The notes beneath the pieces are model-generated. The model was not told the origin of the DNA. It made no database searches and worked only from the letters and a program-made list of their open reading frames with translations. A DNA stretch of 64,000 nt from Planctomycetota bacterium (GTDB lineage Bacteria > Planctomycetota > UBA1135 > GCA-002686595). Below, in pieces: positions 7,939-17,100 of the stretch. Made by a program: the position numbers and the translations under genes. Each line of letters opens with the position of its first letter. The first letter of the stretch is position 1. Where the stretch lies: positions 1 through 64,000 of the forward strand of contig JAEUHZ010000048.1 in the NCBI GenBank assembly GCA_016795205.1, given 5' to 3'.

Positions 7939-7950
7939 TTGGTACTTGGT

Positions 7951-9134
7951 CATTAAGTGTTGTTGTCCGGGCATACATCCCTCGCTCCCCACGCCTTCCT
8001 GACCCCCTCGTCCACGATCCAAGGCACCCGCGCCCAGGGCCTGAACGCCATGAAGATGTCGCGCAGCCGAAGCCTCCGGCTGACCAGCCCCGCCTGCTGC
8101 GCCGGCGTCCGCACCTCGCGCCCGAACTTCAGCGAGCCGTGCGGCCGCACGAAGTTGTAGTAGCACTGAAGCAGGTCGATCTTCTGCCCCAGCGTCTGAG
8201 CGTCCCTCGCCGCGCTGCTCGTGCGACGGTGGAGGCAGGCCAGCGAGCGGCGCATCGTGAGGTTCAGCCGTTCCACGAACGACGTGTTGACCTGCTTCGA
8301 GTCTTCACACCGCTCGAGCACCTCCTCGAGCTGCTCTTCGGTGCCCCACACGAGCTCGTTGTTGACGCGCACGATCCTGTTCCGGCGGATGATCTTGCCC
8401 GACTCGGCGTGAAGGCTCGTGCGACCCCAGGTCTTCCGGACCTCGGGTGCGTAGAACTTGAACGGATCGGTCACGATCAGCGCGCGCCGGCCCACGGCGG
8501 CGCAGCGATTCCGCGTTTCCCGCAGGATCAGCCGGCAACTGCGGCGCGTGCGACGGCCGACCGTGTTCGCGATCCAGAGCCTTGGCGAGACCACCAGCGA
8601 CGCGAATACGAACAGACGATCGTCCTTCTTGCGGCCGTGGCCGCGCAGCTCGTCGATCTGGATCTCGATCGGCTCGACGTTCCGGATGGTGCGGTCGTGG
8701 AACTCGCGCGCGAACTGCGCCGCGCGCTCGGTCCAGCGGCGGAGCGTCGACACCGAGATGCCCTCGGTGCGCGCGGCGGCGGCCTGACACATGCCTTCGA
8801 CGATCATGTTGACCGCGCGGTCGAAGCGTGCGGGCGAACTCCGCAGACGATGGTACGGCGTCCCGTGATTCGCGGTGAAGGTCCCTCCGCAGGCCCTGCA
8901 GCGCCACCGTTGGCGTGGGCCGCGCTGGGTGCGCAGGAGGGAATGGCGGATCACGGTGGGCCGGCGGCTGGATCCGGCGGAGGGCGTCGGGCGGCAGTCG
9001 GGGAAGGGGCAGGGCGGGGGTGTCGAGGTGGGGTGCATGGCTCCTCGACTCCGATTGGGGTTGGCACCTCGGGGCATGCTCGGTTGCAAGCGCCTCCTAG
9101 TGTGCGGGTTGCGAGCGGTCAGCAACACTTGATG
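7951..9134 (-). mobile_element. IS1-like insertion sequence with imperfect terminal inverted repeats
   Basis: The left end CATTAAGTGTTGTTGTCCGG (7951-7970) matches the reverse complement of the right end, CATCAAGTGTTGCTGACCGC (9115-9134 as written on the minus strand), at 16 of 20 positions. The repeats flank one transposase gene, giving an element of about 1.18 kb. The boundaries may extend 2-3 bases further (GGT/GCT). No target duplication could be recognised, so one flank may have changed since insertion. Confidence 0.7.
7953..9038 (-). CDS. IS1-like DDE transposase with N-terminal zinc ribbon
   Basis: A 361-residue protein from ATG 9038, chosen because the zinc ribbon begins 9 residues later. 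Order: zinc ribbon C10-x4-C15 ... C47-x2-C50 (WRCRACGGTF), a helix-turn-helix (GISVSTLRRWTER, ~93-105), then a DDE catalytic domain with D129 (IEIQIDELRG), D191 (LIVTDPFKFY) and E256 (SFVERLNLTMRRSLACLHRR), ending in YYNFVRPHGSLKFG. The VERxNxxxR...HRRT motif and Y-x2-NF-x2-PH are typical of IS1-type enzymes. The frame looks intact, so the element could still move. Its stop codon lies in the left inverted repeat. Confidence 0.85.
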   Translation of the reverse strand: MHPTSTPPPCPFPDCRPTPSAGSSRRPTVIRHSLLRTQRGPRQRWRCRACGGTFTANHGTPYHRLRSSPARFDRAVNMIVEGMCQAAAARTEGISVSTLRRWTERAAQFAREFHDRTIRNVEPIEIQIDELRGHGRKKDDRLFVFASLVVSPRLWIANTVGRRTRRSCRLILRETRNRCAAVGRRALIVTDPFKFYAPEVRKTWGRTSLHAESGKIIRRNRIVRVNNELVWGTEEQLEEVLERCEDSKQVNTSFVERLNLTMRRSLACLHRRTSSAARDAQTLGQKIDLLQCYYNFVRPHGSLKFGREVRTPAQQAGLVSRRLRLRDIFMAFRPWARVPWIVDEGVRKAWGARDVCPDNNT

Positions 9135-9288
9135 AGCGCACCGCCTGCTCCGCGACAATGCTCGACTTGAAACCGGTCCGGGCAGTTCTTGAGCCGCTCC
9201 GGGCTCACCTAGCGGGGCTCCCAAGACCTCTGCCGCGGCGGCCGACTGCTTGGCTGATTTCTCGAGGGACCCTGCTGCGCTTCTCCGA

Positions 9289-9307
9289 TTGCACGGTATC
9301 CATGCAA
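9289..9307 (+). promoter_or_regulatory. Palindromic operator candidate for higBA
   Basis: TTGCA-N9-TGCAA is centred 27 bases before the GTG start of the toxin gene. HigA-type antitoxins bind short palindromes in this position. The assignment rests only on position and symmetry. Confidence 0.35.
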
Positions 9308-9324
9308 GAGCTCCGCTCGGAGCC

Positions 9325-9615
9325 GTGATCGTCGACTTCGGCGACCCCACGACCGAGGCTCTGTTTCACGGCGAATCGGGTGCCCGGACGCGACGCATTC
9401 CCCCCGACATCCGCACGAACACCCTTCGCAAGCTCGACATGCTCAACGCGGCAACCGTGCTGCTCGACCTGCGCTTGCCGCCGGGCAACCGGCTCGAAGC
9501 CCTGCACGGCGATCTCAAGGGGATGCACTCGATCCGCGTCGACAATCAATAGCGGATCGTCTTCCGGTGGACGGCCATCGGCCCCGAACGAGTCAGCCTC
9601 GTCGACGATCACTGA
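9325..9615 (+). pseudogene. higB: HigB-type toxin interrupted by an amber codon
   Basis: From GTG 9325 the frame reads MIVDFGDPTTEALFHGE, RRIPPDIRTNTLRKLDMLNA, DLRLPPGNRLEALHGD, MHSIRVDNQ, then TAG (9550-9552), then RIVFRWTAIGPERVSLVDDH and TGA 9613. In the RelE-fold HigB family the position after NDQ is a conserved tryptophan (NDQWRI), so TGG has become TAG. The rest of the frame is undamaged, which suggests a recent single-base change. Loss of the last ~21 residues removes the terminal strands of this RNase fold and should inactivate it, unless the stop is suppressed. The antitoxin gene follows 13 bases after the original stop. Confidence 0.8.
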
Positions 9616-9628
9616 TCCGGAGTCCTCC

Positions 9629-9916
9629 ATGCTGCCGAAGCACCGCGTCCCCACCCACCCCGGCAAGCTCCTGCTCCGCGACTTCCTGGAGCCGATGGGG
9701 ATCACCCAGGTCCGGCTCGCTGCGCACGTCGGGATCTCCGTCCAGCGCGTGAACGAGATCGTGCGCGGGAAACGCGGTGTCACGTCCGGAACGGCCTGGC
9801 TTCGCGCTGGGGCGTTCGGCACGACGCCGGAGTTCTGGGTCCAGCTTCAGAGCCAGCACGACCTCGCCAAGAGCCGGCCGGCGCGATCGATCCGGAGGCT
9901 CGGGAAGGCAGGCTGA
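9629..9916 (+). CDS. higA: HigA-type XRE antitoxin
   Basis: A 95-residue protein with the HigA layout: VPTHPGKLLLRDFLEPMGIT (~7-26), then a helix-turn-helix QVRLAAHVGISVQRVNEIVRGKR (~27-49), then the AFGTTPEFWVQLQSQHDL segment (~62-79). It normally neutralises the HigB ribosome-dependent RNase and represses the operon. The start ATG 9629 is preceded by GGAG. The family segment ITPDTAxRLA reads VTSGTAWLRA here, a small divergence next to the HTH. The toxin partner upstream carries an amber codon, so this antitoxin may now stand alone. Confidence 0.85.
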   Translation: MLPKHRVPTHPGKLLLRDFLEPMGITQVRLAAHVGISVQRVNEIVRGKRGVTSGTAWLRAGAFGTTPEFWVQLQSQHDLAKSRPARSIRRLGKAG

Positions 9917-10012
9917 GGTCGCGGCAGGTGACCTGCTCCCCAACGTAGGTCAGGCCCTCGCGAGTCGCGCGAACGGAGCAACGCGCACCCGCTCCCCGGA
10001 CCCTCTCGGGGC

Positions 10013-10018
10013 TACCCT
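10013..10018 (+). promoter_or_regulatory. -10-like box TACCCT
   Basis: TACCCT in the context GGGGCTACCCTCT ends 7 bases before the ATG of the DUF1569 gene. Transcription would start at or next to the start codon, implying a leaderless message. Confidence 0.4.
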
Positions 10019-10025
10019 CTCTGGC

Positions 10026-10475
10026 ATGGACACCCTGTTCGACCCGGCGAGCCGCGACCAGCTCCTCGCGCGCATCGAGCGACTGCAGCAGGACTCGCCG
10101 CGTGCGTGGGGAAAGATGGACGTAGCGCAGGCGCTGGCGCACTGCGCGCTCGGCATCGAGGCCGCCACCGGCGACGCGCGGTTGTCGCGACCGCTGCCTG
10201 CGCGCCTCATCGGCCCGTTCTTCAAGCAGTGGATGCTCGGCCCCAAGCCGTTCTCGCGAAACTCGCCGACGCACCCGCAGCTCGTGATGACCACGCCGAA
10301 GGACTTCGAGCGCGAGAAAGCGCGACTCGTCGGGTCGGTCCGGAAGTTCCACGCTGCGGGTCCGGCGTCCGCCGCGCGCTTCGAGCACGCCTTCGTCGGG
10401 AAGCTGACCGGCGAGGAGTGGGGCCGCATGCAGCACAAGCACCTGGACCACCATCTCCGGCAGTTCGGTGTGTAG
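10026..10475 (+). CDS. DUF1569 (DinB-like four-helix) protein
   Basis: A 149-residue soluble protein. Landmarks are RIERLQQDSPRAWGKMDVAQ with ALAHCALGIEAATGD (the WGKM...AQxLAHC segment of DUF1569), KPFSRNSPTHPQL, FEHAFVGKLTGEEWGRMQH and the final KHLDHHLRQFGV. The conserved histidines (LAHC; HKHLDHH) are those that bind metal in the DinB/YfiT superfamily. The substrate is unknown; relatives include thiol-dependent transferases. It stands alone, starting right after a TACCCT box. Confidence 0.85.
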   Translation: MDTLFDPASRDQLLARIERLQQDSPRAWGKMDVAQALAHCALGIEAATGDARLSRPLPARLIGPFFKQWMLGPKPFSRNSPTHPQLVMTTPKDFEREKARLVGSVRKFHAAGPASAARFEHAFVGKLTGEEWGRMQHKHLDHHLRQFGV

Positions 10476-10925
10476 GGATCGGTTGCGGCGCGCTTCCGCG
10501 CGAACCAGCCAGGAGCGGCGGCCGCGCGCCAGCGTGATCGCCGTCAGCGCTCCGTGCGCTCGGGAGGGCGCACGCGGAGTGTCGCGACAGCGAGCAGCTC
10601 CCAACGAAGGGGGCCGGCGGGGTTGCCCCCGCCGGCCCGAGAGAATCGCCGTCGTGCTTCCCGGGGACACCGCTGCTCGCATAGCGATGTCCCTCACGCC
10701 GGCGGTCCGTGGGTCAGGCTAGCCAACGCTCCAAGGATTTCGCCTGGGAGAAGTCCCAGGATGCGGGCAGTGGGCAGGCTTCCCCGCAGCGGCACGGCCT
10801 GCGCGCGAGGAGCTACGCACAAGGCCGCAGCCCCGAAGGGCATGTCCCGAGGCCGCGATCCGGGCGCTCCTCGACCGGTTACTCTCAGCGCACACTGAGC
10901 CCTGGTTCCGCACCCGGAGCGAACG
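10476..10925. other. 450-base intergenic region holding element copy 1
   Basis: Apart from the two-hairpin element, a separate hairpin CCTGGGA-GAAG-TCCCAGG stands at 10743-10760. No protein-coding frame is convincing. Confidence 0.5.
10604..10724 (+). repeat. Covarying two-hairpin element, copy 1
   Basis: This is the first of three ~122-base elements. Hairpin 1 pairs GGGCCGGCGGGG (10611-10622) with CCCCGCCGGCCC (10627-10638). A 25-base linker (GAGAGA...GCTTCCCG, 10639-10663) follows. Hairpin 2 pairs GGGACA (10664-10669) plus CGCT with AGCG plus TGTCCC (10688-10693), loop GCTCGCAT. It ends in CTAGCC at 10724. The stem sequences differ from those of copies 2 and 3 while pairing is kept. It lies 128 bases after the DUF1569 stop and 200 bases before the DUF3300 gene. 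Confidence 0.75.
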
Positions 10926-12275
10926 ATGCAAGTCCTGCCGCATGCCGCCCTCCTGCTCGCCGCGCTGGCGACGCCGACTCTCGCCGCTCAGACCGCCGGC
11001 CCTGCGGCGGGGCGGCAAGCCACTCAGCCCGCCCCACAGCAGCCGGCGGGTTCACCGGCGGCCCAGACGGGCGCGCCGGGCGGGTCAGCCTCCGCGTTCT
11101 CGAAGGAGCAGCTCGAGCAGATCGCGGCGCCCATCGCCCTCTACCCCGACACGGTGCTGGCGCAGGTGTTCATGGCGTCGACGTACCCGCTCGAGGTCGT
11201 CGAAGCCGCGCGCTGGCGGGAGAAGAACCCGAAGCTCGCGGGCGACGCGCTCGAGCAGGCGCTCCAGAAGTTCACGTGGGACCCCAGCGTCAAGGCGCTC
11301 TGCGGGTTCGCCGACGTGCTCAAGCGCATGAACGAGAACCTCGACTGGACGCAGGACCTCGGCGACGCGTTCCTCGGCCAGAAGAAGGAGCTCATGGATG
11401 CGGTCCAGGTCATGCGGCGCAAGGCCGTCGAGTCGGGGAGCCTGAAGTCCAGCAAGGAGCTCACGGTCAGCGAGGAGTCGGGCCAGATCATCGTCATCGA
11501 GGCCGCGAACCCCGAGGTCGTGTACGTACCGACCTACTACCCGAGCGCGGTCTACGGCTCGTGGGGCTACCCATATTGGTACTACCCGCCGCTGTACCCC
11601 CCCCCGCCGGCCGGCGGCGCCTGGTTCGGCTTCTCTGTGGGGATCATCTGGGGCGCGGCGATCTGGGGGGACTGCAACTGGGGCAGCTCCGACATCGACA
11701 TCGACATCGACCACCACCACGACTTCGTCGATCGCACGGAAGGCGGAGACCGACGCCAGCAGGTCAAGGACAGGGTGGGCGAGCGCGGCGGCGCCGGCGC
11801 GAAGGACAGCAAGGCCCGCTTCCAGCACGATGCGGCGCATCGCAAGGGCGTCGGCTACCGCGACGGCAACGTCGCGCAGCGCTACGGCGGCACGGGCGCG
11901 GAGAGGCGCGTCACTCGCGATCAGGCTCGCGGCTACGGCGACCGCAGCGGGACGCGGCCAGGCGGCGGCAGCGTGCCGGCCGTGGACGGTGGCGCGGTCT
12001 CGCGGCCCGGTGGAGGCTCGCTGCCAGCGCAGCGTCCGGACACGGGCGCGACCCCGCGTCCGGGCGGGGGCACCCTTCCGGCGCAGCGGCCCGCGTCGGG
12101 AGCAGGCGTGGGCACGGGGAACCGACCGACGTCGCGCCCGACGGGTGCGACGAGCGGGTCGTTCACCGGCTCGCGCGGCACCAGCCTCGATCGAGCCAGC
12201 AGCACGCGCGGCGCGGCTTCACGCGGCGTCTCGGGTGCGCGCGGCGGCGGCGGTCGCGGCGGCGGACGGCGTTGA
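10926..12275 (+). CDS. DUF3300 secreted protein with low-complexity tail
   Basis: A 449-residue exported protein: signal peptide (MQVLPHAALLLAALATPTLA), then the DUF3300 domain at ~58-250 (FSKEQLEQIAAPIALYPD, VFMASTYPLEVVEAARW, ALCGFADVLKRMNENLDWTQ, VVYVPTYYPSAVYG, and an aromatic WGYPYWYYPP patch). The tail (~260-449) is Arg/Gly/Ser-rich with repeated RPGGG and PAQRP units and a DIDIDIDHHHD acidic/His stretch. DUF3300 and DUF2950 genes are often neighbours, as here; their joint function is unknown. The product is probably at the envelope. The DUF2950 gene starts 19 bases downstream, so this is an operon. Confidence 0.88.
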   Translation: MQVLPHAALLLAALATPTLAAQTAGPAAGRQATQPAPQQPAGSPAAQTGAPGGSASAFSKEQLEQIAAPIALYPDTVLAQVFMASTYPLEVVEAARWREKNPKLAGDALEQALQKFTWDPSVKALCGFADVLKRMNENLDWTQDLGDAFLGQKKELMDAVQVMRRKAVESGSLKSSKELTVSEESGQIIVIEAANPEVVYVPTYYPSAVYGSWGYPYWYYPPLYPPPPAGGAWFGFSVGIIWGAAIWGDCNWGSSDIDIDIDHHHDFVDRTEGGDRRQQVKDRVGERGGAGAKDSKARFQHDAAHRKGVGYRDGNVAQRYGGTGAERRVTRDQARGYGDRSGTRPGGGSVPAVDGGAVSRPGGGSLPAQRPDTGATPRPGGGTLPAQRPASGAGVGTGNRPTSRPTGATSGSFTGSRGTSLDRASSTRGAASRGVSGARGGGGRGGGRR

Positions 12276-12294
12276 TCCGAGGAAGACCACGAAC

Positions 12295-13197
12295 ATGAGC
12301 ACGATCTCCCGACTGTTCCTGTGCCTGTTGGCGACCCTGCCCGCGGCCTGCACCGCGACGCGCAGAGTGTCTTTCGACACGCCCGAGGCCGCGCTGCGCT
12401 ACCTGCTGCTCGCCGCGGAAGACCGCGACGCCGCGGAGACCTTGCTCGGGCCTGGTGGCTTCGAGCTCTTGCGCTCGGGCGACGAGGTCGCCGACCGGCA
12501 GGACTTCGAGGCGGTCGTCGCGCTCCTCGAGGAGCGGCTCGTGTTCGAGGACCTGGAAGACGGGCGCAAGCTCGCGCTCTTGGGCCACGAGGCCTGGGAG
12601 TTCCCGATCCCGCTCGCGCGTGTCCAAGAGGGCTGGGAGTTCGACGTCGAGGCCGGCCGCCAGGAGGTCTTGAACCGACGGGTGGGCCGCAACGAGATCT
12701 CCACGATCGAGACGCTGCGCGCCATCGTCGAGGCCCAGCGCGAGTACCGCGCCGCGGGACACGGCGGGCAGGGGCCCGCGTATGCGCAACGGCTCCTCTC
12801 GAGCCCCGGCCAGCGCGACGGGCTGTACTGGCCCGCGGCCGAAGGTGAAGCGGAGAGCCCGCTCGGCCCGTTCGTGGCCGAGGCCGCTGCCGAAGGCTAC
12901 CGCGATGCCAAGGACCAGCGGATCCCCTACCACGGCTACCTCTACCGGCTGCTCACGTCGCAGGGTCGCAGCGCTCCGGGAGCCGAGCGCAGCTACATCG
13001 ATGCAGCGGGCCGCCTGACGGGTGGCTTCGCGGTCCTCGCCTGGCCGGCGACCTACGGCAACTCGGGCGTCAAGACCTTCATCGTGAATCAGCAAGGCCT
13101 GGTCTTCGAGAAGGACCTGGGCCCGGACACGGCGCAGCTCGCGCCCCGCATCCGCGCCTACGACCCGGACACGAGCTGGGATCCAACGCGGGACTGA
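12295..13197 (+). CDS. DUF2950 lipoprotein
   Basis: A 300-residue protein with a lipoprotein-type signal (LFLCLLATLPAAC, Cys at ~19). The body shows DUF2950 hallmarks: FDTPEAALRYLLLAAEDRD, GWEFDVEAGRQEVLNRRVG, ETLRAIVEAQREYR, DGLYWPAAEGEAESPLGP, IPYHGYLYRLLTSQG, FAVLAWPATYGNSGVKTFIV and YDPDTSWDP at the end. The family function is unknown. It is co-transcribed with the DUF3300 gene (gap 19 bases). Confidence 0.88.
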   Translation: MSTISRLFLCLLATLPAACTATRRVSFDTPEAALRYLLLAAEDRDAAETLLGPGGFELLRSGDEVADRQDFEAVVALLEERLVFEDLEDGRKLALLGHEAWEFPIPLARVQEGWEFDVEAGRQEVLNRRVGRNEISTIETLRAIVEAQREYRAAGHGGQGPAYAQRLLSSPGQRDGLYWPAAEGEAESPLGPFVAEAAAEGYRDAKDQRIPYHGYLYRLLTSQGRSAPGAERSYIDAAGRLTGGFAVLAWPATYGNSGVKTFIVNQQGLVFEKDLGPDTAQLAPRIRAYDPDTSWDPTRD

Positions 13198-13362
13198 GCC
13201 GGGACGAGGGCTCGCGGCGCGCGCGGGCCGGCGAACTCCGCGATGCCAGCGGCGCCGCCGCGCGAGGCACGAAACGAGGATCGACGCGTTCATCCGTGCG
13301 GGGCGCGGATCTCCTCTGACATCCGCTCGCCGGCCCATGCCCGTCGCCGGCCGCGGCCCGCC

Positions 13363-13863
13363 ATGGACCCCATGATGATGCTCGTCGTCGGCTGGACGCT
13401 CGTCGGAGGCTTCGTCTTCACGATGGTCGTGACGCTCCTGTCCCTCGTCGGCCTCGTGCGCTTCGCCGACCGGCGCCAGCAGCAGAAGCTCTTCGCGGTG
13501 CTGCTCGTCGAGCTGGTCCTCGGCGTCGGCGCCAAGGCGCTCGGCGCCGTCAGGTTCGACGCGGCGGAGGTCGCGCACGTGGTCTCCGACGCCGGCCGCA
13601 ACGCGGCGATCGTCGACGTGGTCCGCGTCTTGACCGAGCCCGCTCCCGGTGCTGCGACCGTCGATCGTGAGCAGGTCGACGCCGTTGCCGGGCTGCTCCG
13701 ACCGGTCCCGGGCGACACGACCGCGGCGGACATCGCCGCGTTGCGCGCGCAGATCCGCGCGCTGCCGGCGGGGGAGCTGCGCCCCGATGCCGCCAACTCG
13801 CTCCAGCGCGCGGAGGTCCTGCGGCGCGCGCCGCGCGAGCTGCGCCCGCTGTGGAACCGCTAG
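13363..13863 (+). CDS. Small membrane protein, unknown function
   Basis: A 166-residue protein from ATG 13363 (MDPMMMLVVGWTLVGGFVF). Two hydrophobic stretches at ~4-35 (running into FADRRQQQ) and ~41-58 (LFAVLLVELVLGVGAKAL) suggest two membrane helices. A charged, helical soluble part (~65-166) follows. No family is recognised. It is co-directional with the DUF2950 gene, 165 bases away. Confidence 0.55.
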   Translation: MDPMMMLVVGWTLVGGFVFTMVVTLLSLVGLVRFADRRQQQKLFAVLLVELVLGVGAKALGAVRFDAAEVAHVVSDAGRNAAIVDVVRVLTEPAPGAATVDREQVDAVAGLLRPVPGDTTAADIAALRAQIRALPAGELRPDAANSLQRAEVLRRAPRELRPLWNR

Positions 13864-13915
13864 CGCGCGCGAACCCGCCGCGCGAGAGCGCCCGCGTCAC
13901 GGCCAGGACCGCAGC

Positions 13916-14039
13916 CACGAAGGGGGCCGGTGAAGTCGCCTCCACCGGCCCGAGAGACCCGTCGTCGTGCTTCCCGGGGTCAGCTCGGCTCGCAACGAGC
14001 ACGACCCTCACGACGTCGGAATCGGCCCTGATCCTAGCG
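13916..14039 (+). repeat. Covarying two-hairpin element, copy 2
   Basis: Hairpin 1 pairs GGGCCGGTG (13924-13932) with CACCGGCCC (13943-13951). The linker (13952-13976) is again exactly 25 bases and shares GAGAGA...GTCGTGCTTCCCG with copy 1. Hairpin 2 pairs GGGTC plus GCTCG (13977-13987) with CGAGC plus GACCC (13996-14007), loop GCTCGCAA. CTAGCG closes it at 14034-14039. It lies 53 bases after the previous stop and ~130 bases before the sigma-factor fusion gene. Confidence 0.75.
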
Positions 14040-14169
14040 TCGGCTTCACCTTCGTGACCCCCTGGGACAAGTACTAGGTTGGGCACCACGCACGGGCCGA
14101 GCCGTTGCGCCCGCCGTCGACGAGCGATTCACGGCGCACGGACCAGGGGCTCCGCCACTCCCCGGCGCC

Positions 14170-17100
14170 GTGCCCGATCGGGCGTGGGAGCGAGCTCGGG
14201 AGGCCGCGGGGCGCACGAGCTCCAGGTCTGCGCCGGATTTCGACCCGGTGCGAGAATCCGGGGAACGCGAGGCCCCCTGCGGTGTCTCTCCCACCGACGT
14301 GAACCCGGCCGAGATCCCCTTCCAGGAGCTCCTGATCCACCGCGACTTCCTCCGCCGGCTCGCGCGCGAGCTCGTCGCGGACGAGGCCGAGCGCCAGGAC
14401 CTCGAGCAACAGGTCTGGCTCCAGGCGCTGCATCGGCCGCCGCGCGAGCGCGCGGCCCTGCGCGGCTGGCTGGCGACGACCGCCCGCAACGTGCTGGCCA
14501 ACGCCCGGCGCTCGGCGGCGCGGCGCGCCGCGCGCGAGGAGCTCGCGGCGCACGCCGAGCGCACGCCGGCCGTCGACGAGGTCCTGGCGCGCGAGTCGGT
14601 CCGGGAGAGCGTGTTGCGCGCCGTGCTCGCGCTCGACGAGCCGTTCCGCGAGGCGCTCTTGCTGCGGTACTACGAGGGTCTCCCGCCGCGCGACATCGCG
14701 ACGCGTCTGGGGCTCTCCGCCGCGACCGTGCGCTCCCGCCTCGCGCGCGGGCTGGAACGGCTGCGCGCGCGGCTCGATGTCGAGCACGGCGGACGGCAGG
14801 CCTGGCTCTGCGCGGTGATCCCCTGGAGCCGTGCCCCTGAACCAACCACCACGCTGCTCGGAGCGCTCGCCGTGAAGAAAGCCCTGATCGCTGCGGTCGT
14901 GCTGCTCGCCGGCCTGCTCGCCTGGCAACTGGCGACGCGCGGGCGGGCGGGCGGCGGGGCGCTGGCGGAGCCGGAGCACGTCGCGGTTCTCGCTCCCGCG
15001 CCAGCCACCGCGAGCGCGTCCCAGGATGCCACGGCCCAGCGGGCTGCGCGCGATGCGCGACGTCCGGCCACCGCCGACGCGGCCGCGCCGCGCCCGCGGC
15101 GCGTGTTCCCGGCCGAGCGCGGCCTCGGCGCGGTCGTCGGCCGGGTCTTCGATGCCGTCGACGCACCCGCGCCGGACGTCCTCGTGCGCGCGCTGCCGCA
15201 CATCGGGGGGCTGCCGCCGGGGCTCGTCGTCGACGACGGCCGCGCGCCGCGCGGCCCGGTGCAGAGCGCCGCGGACGGGACGTTCCGCCTCACGGATGTC
15301 GAGGAGGGCCCGGTGCGCGTGGAGGCGCTGTTCGCGGACGGCGCGCGGGCTTCAGCCGTCGTCGTGGTCAGCGCGGGAACGGAGGCTGGACCGCTGCGGC
15401 TCGCGCGCTCGGGTGCGCACCCCGACGCGTCGACCTTCCACGCCCTGGCCGTCGACCCGCACGGGCGGACGGTCGCTGGCGCGCAGCTCGAGGCCTACGG
15501 CTGGTCGACGGCCGAGCCCGACTCCGCCGCGCACGAGGCCGCGCGCGAACGACCGCTGGCGCGGGCCATCACCGACGCGGACGGCCGTGCACAGCTCGCC
15601 GTGCCCCGGTTCGCGCACGGCGCCGTGTTCGCGACCACGCCGGACGGCCGCACCGGCTGGGCCGCGGTGCGTCATCCGCACGGCGCCTTGCAACCGCTGC
15701 AGGTCGAGGTCGCACCGGCGGGACGCATCAGCGGGGAGATCCTGGGCGCGCGCGACGAGGACCTCGCGGGCGCGTCGCTCGCGCTCCACGCGCTCTCGGA
15801 AACCGAGCCGTATTACACCGGGGGCGGGCGGCGAATCGCGGTCGCGCTGCGCGGAGCGCGCTTCGTCGTCGAAGGACTCGCAGCCGGCACCTACGTCGTC
15901 ACGCTCGACTCGCCCGGCGGCCTGCGCCTCGACCGGCCGCTGTACCGCTGGGGAGAGTGGGAGCTCCCCAACTCGATCGAGCCGGCGACGGTGGTCGTCG
16001 AGCCCGAACGCACGAGCGAGCTGGCTCTGCGTGTCGTGCCGGGCGGCACGCTGCGCGGGCACGTCGTGTCGAGTGCTCATCCCGTACCGGGCGCGCGCGT
16101 CCGTGCCGTGCTGACGCCGCGCACGGGCAACTTCCCGTCCGGATTCGTGCTCCATGGCGTCCATGTCTGGCGTTTCGACGGCGACTTCGAGAACGGGCCG
16201 CACTCACCCGTGTCGCACCCCTTGACCACGACGGACGCCGAGGGGCGCTACGCGTTCCACGGACTCCAGCCCGGCGCGTACCGCGTCGAGGTCGCGCTCG
16301 ACGGATTGGCATTCGACCGGCGGCTGGACGTGGCCGTCGCCGACGGCGAGACGGTCGAGCTCGCGCACGATCTGGCGCCCGCCGGCGTGCTCCAGGTCGC
16401 GGCGCTGGGTGTGTCGTACCTGGGCGTCACACCGGTCGAGGTTCCGCGGCCGGACGGCACGCCGGACGGCCCGCCGCGGCCGGTGATGATCGCGGTGACG
16501 GCGGACGACGTGGCGACCTTCGCGGGCCTCGCGGCGGGACGGTACGTCGTCTCGCGCTTCCACTCCGACGAGCGCGTTGCCCCGGTGCCGCTGGGCGAGG
16601 CGCAGGTCGAAGCCGGGCGCACGACTTGGATCGACCTGCGCGGCGCGGCGCTCGTCGCGCGCCTGCGCGGCGTCGTGCGGGCGGGCGGAGCGCCGGTCGG
16701 TGGCGCGCGCGTCGTGCTGGGCCGCGCACGCGCTGCGACCGACGCGCAGGGCGCGTTCGAGCTGCGCCTGCCGCACATCCCGAGGTTCGGCCCGGCGCTG
16801 GGCACGAGCCTCGCCGTGCACGTCGATGGCGCGGAGCACCGCTTCGAGCCCGTGGTGGACGCACCCTCCGCGGACCTCGCGCTCGCGCTCGACCTCGGAG
16901 CCGAGGCGCTCGTGGTCGAGGTCATCGCCGCCGACGGCCAGCCGAGCTCGGCCCGCGCCGAGCTCGACTGGAGTCCGTCCAGTCTCGCGCGGTCCGGCCC
17001 GCGCAGCGCGAGCCTGCGCGCCCGGAGCGCCCGGGGACGGTTCGCGTTCGAGGCCCTCCACCCCGGGGAGATCACGGGCCGGGTGACGTTCGACGACGGC

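Noticed and set aside
10709..12298. A 529-codon plus-strand frame overlapping the DUF3300 gene
   Set aside because: Arginine/glycine-rich shadow of the GC-rich DUF3300 gene, which has a signal peptide and family motifs in another frame.
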